Below, one piece after another: positions 58,845 to 64,000 of a stretch of 64,000 bases of DNA; within the stretch, counting starts at the first letter, position 1; each line of letters opens with the position of its first letter. The notes under the pieces were generated by a model. The model ran no database searches. It saw only the letters and a program-made list of their open reading frames with translations, and had not been told where the DNA came from. This DNA is from AC-32 sp963765785 (GTDB lineage Bacteria > Actinomycetota > Thermoleophilia > Gaiellales > Gaiellaceae), in assembly GCA_963765785.1 (NCBI GenBank), contig CAVXXW010000010.1, positions 1 to 64,000 on the forward strand, given 5' to 3'. Both the position numbers and the translations under genes were made by a program.

Positions 58845-59633
58845 CTAGATGGCGTGCAGTGCGGCGAGTCGTGCGAGGGTCGCGCGAGCCTCGTTCGGCG
58901 CACGCACTGCCGGCAGAGGTTGTTCCTCGAATGACATGTCCGGGCGGAACGCGTCCCGCCCGACGATCCGTCCGTCGTTCACCGCGAGCACGGATCCCTC
59001 ACGCACCTCGCGCTTACGGAGCTTGACGGACGAATACTCCTCGACCAAGTCCAGCGCGGCGCGCGTCGACGCGAAGAAGAGCTCCTGCGTCGAGGTGCCG
59101 ATCCACAGCGGCCGGCCCATCCCACGGGCAAGCAGCAGCTCCTCCCGGCCTTCGTCCAGCCAGGCCGTCGCCATCGAGCCGACCAGCCGCTCGAGCGCGA
59201 CGGCGGTGCGTCCCCGAAACTGCTCGGCGAGCGCGAAGATCAGCTCGGAGTCGACGGTCATGCTGGGCTCGGCACGCGTGATGCCGTGGGCTGCGAACAG
59301 CTCGTCGTCGTTGGCGATGGTGCCGTTGTGTATCCCGACGACCGCTCCGTGGCGGATCGGATGGTTGTTGGCCAGGACACGCGGATGACCCTTTGTGCAG
59401 TCCCGGACGTGCACGAGGAGCTGTGTAGCGGTTTGGGGCACCTCGATGCGGTCGAGGAACTCGCTTGCGCCCGTGCGCTGCTTGTGCACCGTGACCTTCG
59501 AGTCGTCACCGCGGTAGGCGAAGCCCACTGAGTCCGCCCCGCGCTCGGCGATGCCTGCGAGTAGTGCGCGGGTCGCCACCGTCCGATCGACGGTGCTCTC
59601 GAGAGAGAAGCTGTATCCGGCGATCCCGCACAC
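58845..59633 (-). CDS. Class II glutamine amidotransferase domain protein
   Basis: 262 aa. MCGIAGYSF puts the Ntn nucleophile cysteine at position 2. HVRDCTKGHPRVLANNHPIR (about residues 75-94) and GIHNGTIANDDELF (about 100-113) are the glutamine-site blocks of GlmS/PurF-type GATase-2 domains. No synthetase domain follows, so it is a stand-alone glutaminase-type domain whose acceptor partner is unknown. MCGIAGYSF must be the true start because the cysteine needs to be N-terminal after Met removal. Confidence 0.9.
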   Translation of the reverse strand: MCGIAGYSFSLESTVDRTVATRALLAGIAERGADSVGFAYRGDDSKVTVHKQRTGASEFLDRIEVPQTATQLLVHVRDCTKGHPRVLANNHPIRHGAVVGIHNGTIANDDELFAAHGITRAEPSMTVDSELIFALAEQFRGRTAVALERLVGSMATAWLDEGREELLLARGMGRPLWIGTSTQELFFASTRAALDLVEEYSSVKLRKREVREGSVLAVNDGRIVGRDAFRPDMSFEEQPLPAVRAPNEARATLARLAALHAI

Positions 59634-59871
59634 GAGCCGACCTACCAGTTCTCTTCGGTCGGGCGGTGGAGCGTGCCCTGTCCCGGCCGCGGAAAGGAAA
59701 CGGTCGAGGAGGCGATTTCGCCGGAGGGGAGTGACACTGGATTCAGTGTCGCGTCAAGGGAGGCGCCATTCTTGCGGAGGGACGCGGTCGTTGTGATCGC
59801 TCTCATCAGATCCCGCTCGCGCCGCAGAGGGCCCGCGGTTTGCGGACCCTCGCTGCGTCGAGCCGGTGGCT

Positions 59872-60183
59872 TTATGCCCGGACGAAACCGTTCTTGTGGA
59901 CGATTACCTCTCCGTCCGTGATCTTCGGCGGATTCGGAAGTGCCGTCTCCAGCTTCTCCTCGCGCACCCAGTTGGATGCGACGCGGGTCGACTCGTCGGC
60001 CTGCGCCGAAGTGTCGAACAAGCCGATTGAGCTCATGACGCCGTTGCCGGCCTCGATGAGGTAGTAGCCCTCGAAGCCCGGCAGGTTGCTCAGGCGGGGG
60101 AGCAGGGTCTCGTCGACCTTCTTCGTCAGCTCATCGGTGCGACTCTGGTCGACACCCTCATAGCGTCTAACGGTGGCATGCAT
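59872..60183 (-). CDS. ABM/DUF-like ferredoxin-fold protein
   Basis: 103 aa. It reads HATVRRYEGVDQSRTDELTK then LLPRLSNLPGFEGYYLIEAG and SIGLFDTSAQADESTRVASN, the betaalphabeta pattern of small ABM-like dimeric alpha/beta-barrel proteins. A truncated paralogue (ATVRPYEDIHKVRSEVETST, PALRKLPGFSGCYVF) lies at 61733 before groES. Substrate unknown. It diverges from the operator-controlled gene at 60396, so it may share its regulation. Confidence 0.7.
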   Translation of the reverse strand: MHATVRRYEGVDQSRTDELTKKVDETLLPRLSNLPGFEGYYLIEAGNGVMSSIGLFDTSAQADESTRVASNWVREEKLETALPNPPKITDGEVIVHKNGFVRA

Positions 60184-60336
60184 CTGATGCTCCTGACTGT
60201 CACGGTGCTGGATAGAGAACCGGCTCTTTAGCCCTCCCAGTGCACTCAGGCCCGAATGTGACAGTCGAAGAGGGAATCTCGGAGCCTCGACGGCTTCCGT
60301 GTGGGACCTCGCGCACCACTCACTCTAGCAGATTTC

Positions 60337-60365
60337 TTGACAACGTAGAGATACAGCTCTACGTT
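60337..60365 (+). promoter_or_regulatory. Promoter with embedded 9-bp inverted-repeat operator
   Basis: TTGACA (60337-60342) and TACGTT (60360-60365) are separated by exactly 17 bases, a good sigma-70 promoter. AACGTAGAG-N6-CTCTACGTT (60342-60365) is a perfect inverted repeat covering the whole spacer and the -10 box, so a bound dimer would block RNA polymerase. The regulator is unknown. It drives the gene at 60396. Confidence 0.7.
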
Positions 60366-60395
60366 CTCTTACGTTATCCTTCTTAGGAGGCGGCG

Positions 60396-61046
60396 ATGTG
60401 CCCATTCTCGGTCACCCTGCAGAACGTCCCGGATCCGGAGCTAGGCCCACTTCTGATTCGGCTCGCACAGGCAGGCTTCCACGACCCGATCATCAAGCCC
60501 GTCAGTGCCGATCGCACCTCTGACAAGACTGCCGCTCCTGCTGGTAGGGGGACGTCCGATCTCCCAGAGGATTGGCGGCTCGTGCGGGAGCGGGAAGGGC
60601 AGTCGTATCGGTGGCCCGATCAGCGCGAGCACTACTCCCGCTACCGCGTCTTCCTCGGCTCGACGCGCGCCGAAGGCGCCGTTCACATCGGACTCGGCGA
60701 GACGATTCGCAAGAACAAGTGGGGACGCGACCGGAAGTACTTCGTCGCCTTCCTGAGCAGCGGATCCCCGCAGCAGCCGCTGGCCGAGTTCGTTGCAGCT
60801 GACGACTACGAGGAGACACGCGAGCTCGTCGCGGTCATTCGTGGAAGCGACGGGGGCCGGCGTATGTACGGCGCCGGCGACGCCCTTCCCGGCGTCTACC
60901 AGGAACGTTTCCGAACTCAGATGTACAGCGAACGGGTCGTCTTTCCGGGCGTCTGGAACAAGGCTGTCGTGGTCGCAGGCGAGGACGACGAGGCGACGAT
61001 GCTCAACCACGCCCTGATCCAGGGCCGACGGCGCTACCGGAGGTAG
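60396..61046 (+). CDS. Unknown protein behind an operator-containing promoter
   Basis: 216 aa from ATG 60396, preceded by TAGGAGGCGGCG. The first 30 residues (CPFSVTLQNVPDPELGPLLI) could form a small alpha/beta unit, then a polar linker and a domain with YRVFLGSTRAEGAVHIGLGE, KYFVAFLSSGSPQQPLAEFV and NKAVVVAGEDDEATMLNHAL. There is no signal or membrane helix. I recognise no family. The strong promoter with a perfect palindrome upstream indicates tight regulation. It converges with the sufB remnant. Confidence 0.65.
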   Translation: MCPFSVTLQNVPDPELGPLLIRLAQAGFHDPIIKPVSADRTSDKTAAPAGRGTSDLPEDWRLVREREGQSYRWPDQREHYSRYRVFLGSTRAEGAVHIGLGETIRKNKWGRDRKYFVAFLSSGSPQQPLAEFVAADDYEETRELVAVIRGSDGGRRMYGAGDALPGVYQERFRTQMYSERVVFPGVWNKAVVVAGEDDEATMLNHALIQGRRRYRR

Positions 61047-61100
61047 ACGCGGAGCCGGAAGGCGCTCGCCTGCCGGTGTGGTGTCGCAATGACGCCTGAA

Positions 61101-61561
61101 CTGGTGAGGCCTTCCATCTGGATCTGAATGAGGCGGTTCATCTCGACCGCCTACTCGAGCCGGAGCTCCTTCACGATCGGCTCGACGAAGCCGGCGACGA
61201 TCATCGCCGAGGCTTCGGGCTGGGACAATCCGCGCGACATGAGGTGGAAGAGCTGTTCGTCTCCGATCTTCGAGACGGTGGCCTCGTGGCCGATGTCCAC
61301 CTCGTTCTCGTCGATCTCGATGTACGGGTAGGTGTCGGAGCGCGAGTCTTCGTCGAGGATCAGCGCGTCGCAGACGACCTTAGACCTGGCGTTGCTGGCG
61401 CCCTTGGCTACCTGCAGCAGCCCTCGGTACCCGGCGCGGCCGCCGGCTTTGGAGATCGACTTCGAGGTAATGAGGGAGGTCGTGTCCGGCGCGACGTGGA
61501 CGACTTTGCCGCCTGCGTCCTGGTGCTGGTTCTTCCCGGCGAAGGCGATCGAGAGCACGTC
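61101..61561 (-). pseudogene. sufB: sufB C-terminal remnant with a premature stop
   Basis: About 150 residues of the FeS assembly scaffold SufB: DVLSIAFAGKNQHQDAGGKV, TTSLITSKSISKAGGRAGYR, GLLQVAKGASNARSKVVCDA, LILDEDSRSDTYPYIEIDEN and EATVSKIGDEQLFHLMSRGL. Homology begins abruptly at about 61561, so the first 300 or so residues are missing. At 61151 a TAG interrupts LE(Y)AVEMNRLIQIQM, where the family has tyrosine, and the frame then continues normally. Both defects show a decayed duplicate; a functional sufB must lie elsewhere. Confidence 0.85.
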
Positions 61562-61563
61562 GC

Positions 61564-61592
61564 TTGTTTGTAACTCTCCGCACAAATATGCT
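61564..61592 (+). promoter_or_regulatory. Putative promoter upstream of the groESL operon
   Basis: TTGTTT (61564-61569), a 17-base spacer and TATGCT (61587-61592), starting 3 bases past the edge of sufB homology. An AT-rich patch here is exceptional for the neighbourhood. No CIRCE (TTAGCACTC-N9-GAGTGCTAA) or HAIR sequence is visible between it and groES. Confidence 0.5.
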
Positions 61593-61732
61593 ACCCTGTA
61601 CGAGCGCGTAGACCTAGCGCGGAAGCCGCCGAGGCTCCGAGACCTTCCTCCTCGACTTACACCCCGGGCCTGAGTGCATTCGGGCGGACGCCTTCCGGGT
61701 TCGCACCGCAAGTCAAGTGTGAGGAGCATCAC

Positions 61733-61915
61733 ATGGTTGCAACGGTCCGCCCCTACGAGGACATCCACAAGGTGCGCTCCGAGGTAGAAACGAGCACGGT
61801 GGGCACGCGCCCGCTGCCGGCGTTGCGCAAGCTGCCGGGATTCAGCGGCTGCTACGTGTTCGATGAAGAGCACGATCCGGAAAATGACGCGAACCGTTCA
61901 GGGAGGCTTTCATGA
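61733..61915 (+). CDS. Truncated ABM-like protein leading into groES
   Basis: 60 aa. ATG 61733 with GAGGAG upstream. VATVRPYEDIHKVRSEVETS and LRKLPGFSGCYVFDEEHD match the first half of the 103-aa protein at 59872; the rest is lost and the final 13 residues come from groES leader sequence. The stop overlaps the groES start (ATGA), so its translation may feed groES, like a leader peptide. Confidence 0.6.
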   Translation: MVATVRPYEDIHKVRSEVETSTVGTRPLPALRKLPGFSGCYVFDEEHDPENDANRSGRLS

Positions 61916-62247
61916 TTCTGCAGCCGCTTGGTGACCGCTTGATCGTCGAGGCGCTCGAGGAGGAGCAGGAGACGGTGAGCGGGATCGTGCTTCCGGACAC
62001 GGCGACGGAGAAGCCGCAACGAGGCAGAGTGCTTGCGGTCGGCCCCGGTGCCCGCAGTCCGGAGACGGGCGAGCGCATCCAGATGGACGTGGAGCAGGGC
62101 GACGAGATCGTCTTCTCTAAGTACGGGGGCACGGAGATCAGGATCGGCACCGACGACGTTCTGATCCTGCGCGAGTCGGATGTGCTCGCAAAGGTCGCCC
62201 ACACAGGTGGCAAGCGCAAGCGCAAACTCGCCGTCGCAACCGCATAG
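61912..62247 (+). CDS. groES: Co-chaperonin GroES
   Basis: 111 aa, slightly longer than the usual 95-100 because of a basic C-terminal tail (GGKRKRKLAVATA). LQPLGDRLIVEALEEEQETV opens the barrel, SGIVLPDTATEKPQRGRVLA is the mobile loop that docks to GroEL, and DEIVFSKYGGTEIRI follows. It caps the GroEL folding chamber. The start ATG 61912 overlaps the stop of the truncated ABM gene and has GGGAGG upstream. groEL follows after 23 bp. Confidence 0.96.
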   Translation: MILQPLGDRLIVEALEEEQETVSGIVLPDTATEKPQRGRVLAVGPGARSPETGERIQMDVEQGDEIVFSKYGGTEIRIGTDDVLILRESDVLAKVAHTGGKRKRKLAVATA

Positions 62248-62270
62248 CTCGTTTCGCTCAGGAGGAAGAC

Positions 62271-63908
62271 ATGCCTCACAAAGAACTGAAATTCAACGAG
62301 GACGCGCGCCGCTCGCTCGAGCGGGGCGTGAACGTCGTCGCAGACGCGGTCAGGGTCACGCTTGGCCCGAAGGGCCGGTACGTCGTGCTCGACAAGAAGT
62401 TCGGCGCTCCGACGATCACGAACGACGGCGTGACGATCGCGCGCGAGATCGAGCTCGAGGACGTGTTCGAGAACCAGGGCGCACAGCTTGTGCGCGAGGT
62501 CGCGACGGCGACGAACGACGTCGCTGGTGACGGCACGACGACGGCAACCGTGCTCGCGCAGGCGATCGTCCGGGAGGGCCTGAAGAACGTCGCGGCCGGC
62601 GCCAATCCGATGGCGCTGAAGCGCGGCATCGAGTCCGCGGTTGAGCAGGTGGTCGAGAACCTGAAGTCGCAGTCGACCGAGGTCTCCGGCAAGGAGGACA
62701 TCGCCCGGGTAGCGACCATCTCCTCGCGTGAGCGGGAGATCGGCGATGTGATCGCGGATGCGATCGAGAAGGTCGGCAAGGATGGGGTCGTCAACGTCGA
62801 GGAGGGCCAGACTCTCGGGCTCGAGCTCGAGTTCACCGAGGGCATGCAGTTCGACAAGGGCTACCTCTCGCCGTACATGATCACCGACCCCGAGCGGATG
62901 GAGGCGGTGCTCGAAGACCCATTCATCCTGGTCGCGAACCAGAAGCTTGGCGGAATCAAGGATCTGCTGCCGGTGCTCGAGCAGGTCATCCAGTCCGGCA
63001 AGCCGCTGCTGATTGTGGCCGAGGATGTGGAGGGCGAGTCGCTCGCGACCATCGTCGTCAACAAGCTTCGCGGCACGTTCCAGGCCGTCGCCGTCAAGGC
63101 GCCGGGCTTCGGCGATCGCCGCAAGCGGATGCTCGAGGACATCGCGATCCTGACGGGCGGCGAGGTGATCACCGAGGAGCTGGGCCTCAAGCTCGAGAAC
63201 ACGAAGCTCTCGCAGCTCGGCCACGCCCGTCGCATCGTCGTCGACAAGGACTCGACGACCATCATCGACGGTGGCGGCGCGGACGAGGCGATCAAGGGCC
63301 GGATCAAGCAGCTGAAGCAGGAGGTCGAGAACACCGACTCCGACTTCGACCGCGAGAAGCTGCAAGAGCGGTTGGCGAAGCTGTCCGGCGGCGTCGCGGT
63401 GGTCAAGGTCGGCGCTTCGACCGAGACCGAGATGAAGGAGAAGAAGCACCGCGTCGAGGACGCGCTGCAGGCCACCCGGGCCGCCCTCGAGGAGGGCATC
63501 GTCCCCGGCGGCGGCGTCGCGCTCCTGAACGCGGTCACGTCGATCAAGCTCGAGGCCTTGAGCGATCCGGACGAGCGAACGGGCGCGCAGATCATCCTCC
63601 GCGCGCTCGAGGAGCCGCTCCGCCAGCTCGCCTACAACGCGGGCCTCGAGGGCTCGGTCGTCGTTAACAACGTCCGCAAGGCGACCAAGGGCCAGGGCCT
63701 GAACGTCGACACCAACGAGGTCGAGGACCTGGTCAAAGCCGGGATCATCGACCCGACGATGGTCACCCGCTCGGCGCTGCAGAACGCCGCCTCGATCGCC
63801 AAGAACATCCTCATGACCGAGGCGATCGTCGCCGAGCCGCCGGAGAAGGCAGGAGCCGGCATGGCGGGCGGCATGGGTGGCATGGGCGACATGGGCGGAA
63901 TGATGTAA
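62271..63908 (+). CDS. groEL: 60-kDa chaperonin GroEL
   Basis: 545 aa, complete. VTLGPKGRYVVLDKKFGAPT (about residues 29-48) and DVAGDGTTTATVLAQAIV (about 83-100, ATP site) are invariant chaperonin motifs. ALEEGIVPGGGVALLNAV near 400 and the Gly-Met-rich tail MAGGMGGMGDMGGMM are typical of GroEL1/2 with the canonical GGM tail rather than the His-rich actinobacterial GroEL1. It forms the ATP-driven folding ring with GroES. In operon with groES; regulation by a standard CIRCE is not apparent. Confidence 0.97.
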   Translation: MPHKELKFNEDARRSLERGVNVVADAVRVTLGPKGRYVVLDKKFGAPTITNDGVTIAREIELEDVFENQGAQLVREVATATNDVAGDGTTTATVLAQAIVREGLKNVAAGANPMALKRGIESAVEQVVENLKSQSTEVSGKEDIARVATISSREREIGDVIADAIEKVGKDGVVNVEEGQTLGLELEFTEGMQFDKGYLSPYMITDPERMEAVLEDPFILVANQKLGGIKDLLPVLEQVIQSGKPLLIVAEDVEGESLATIVVNKLRGTFQAVAVKAPGFGDRRKRMLEDIAILTGGEVITEELGLKLENTKLSQLGHARRIVVDKDSTTIIDGGGADEAIKGRIKQLKQEVENTDSDFDREKLQERLAKLSGGVAVVKVGASTETEMKEKKHRVEDALQATRAALEEGIVPGGGVALLNAVTSIKLEALSDPDERTGAQIILRALEEPLRQLAYNAGLEGSVVVNNVRKATKGQGLNVDTNEVEDLVKAGIIDPTMVTRSALQNAASIAKNILMTEAIVAEPPEKAGAGMAGGMGGMGDMGGMM

Positions 63909-63943
63909 CGCGCCGGCCGAGAGGTTGCGAGAGGAGAAGCTCA

Positions 63944-64000
63944 TGGTCGAGTCGGCACGGAAACACGGCCCCTTCGACGACCGCTATCCCGTTCGGCACA
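63944..64000 (+). CDS. 5' end of an unidentified gene (cut by the window edge)
   Basis: ATG 63944 with AGAGGAGAAG upstream opens VESARKHGPFDDRYPVRH and runs off the end. The ribosome binding site is good and the gene is 35 bp from groEL, so it probably belongs to the groESL transcript. Too little is visible to name it. Confidence 0.55.

Noticed and set aside
61592..61912. CIRCE or HAIR heat-shock operator before groES
   Set aside because: Neither TTAGCACTC-N9-GAGTGCTAA nor CTTGAGT-N7-ACTCAAG, nor a close variant, is present.

Overview
The window is GC-rich DNA (roughly two thirds G+C) from an actinobacterium. WhiA next to gap-pgk-tpiA-gpmI, HemQ-type coproheme decarboxylase, many GTG starts and many ECF/Ser-Thr-kinase regulators fit the class Thermoleophilia (Solirubrobacterales/Gaiellales). 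That placement is inference from gene content; there is no rRNA and no intact tRNA here.

0-31 kb is a dense housekeeping region. It holds class I fructose-bisphosphate aldolase and GlpX, a kch-argS-glpX operon, an M48 protease diverging from a phosphoesterase, two ECF sigma factors with a membrane Ser/Thr kinase, and a whiA-gap-pgk-(secreted protein)-tpiA-gpmI block for lower glycolysis and gluconeogenesis. After these come O6-alkylguanine repair, pruA (proline catabolism), a sialidase-like propeller protein, an MFS carrier, uvrC, a secreted glycosidase-like protein, hemQ and bcp.

31-46 kb is an accessory, decaying region. A 40-bp direct repeat that looks like the 3' end of a tRNA lies at 31.08 and 37.67 kb and brackets 6.6 kb (universal stress protein, EXORDIUM-like PKD protein, MarR/cupin pair, VOC protein). 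The region also contains five copies or remnants of a small CxxC...CxxC protein, several duplicated gene 3' ends and many single-base frameshifts. At 42.2-45.1 kb lies an ECF sigma / membrane anti-sigma-like pair. Its own promoter and two neighbouring promoters share GGAACTT-N13-GGCCAAG with identical spacing, which suggests a local autoregulated regulon of small exported or cysteine-containing proteins.

46-64 kb is mixed: glnS (two frameshifts), an oxidoreductase plus GH15 glucoamylase/trehalase pair, several small membrane and lipoproteins, a peptidase-E-like gene and a hemolysin-III gene bordered by a 29-nt repeat, a broken PNPOx-like gene, an LPG-synthase-like membrane protein, a class II amidotransferase, an unknown gene behind a promoter that contains a perfect 9-bp inverted repeat, a sufB remnant, and finally groES-groEL.

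The strongest leads are the three-promoter ECF regulon, the multi-copy CxxC family with tRNA-like direct repeats, a two-hairpin repeat found at 24.9 and 28.9 kb, recurrent apparent CTG start codons, and departures from family consensus in ArgS (HIGH motif), the K+ channel (selectivity filter) and Pgk (internal deletion). Frameshifts in uvrC and glnS warn that some breaks may be base-calling errors.
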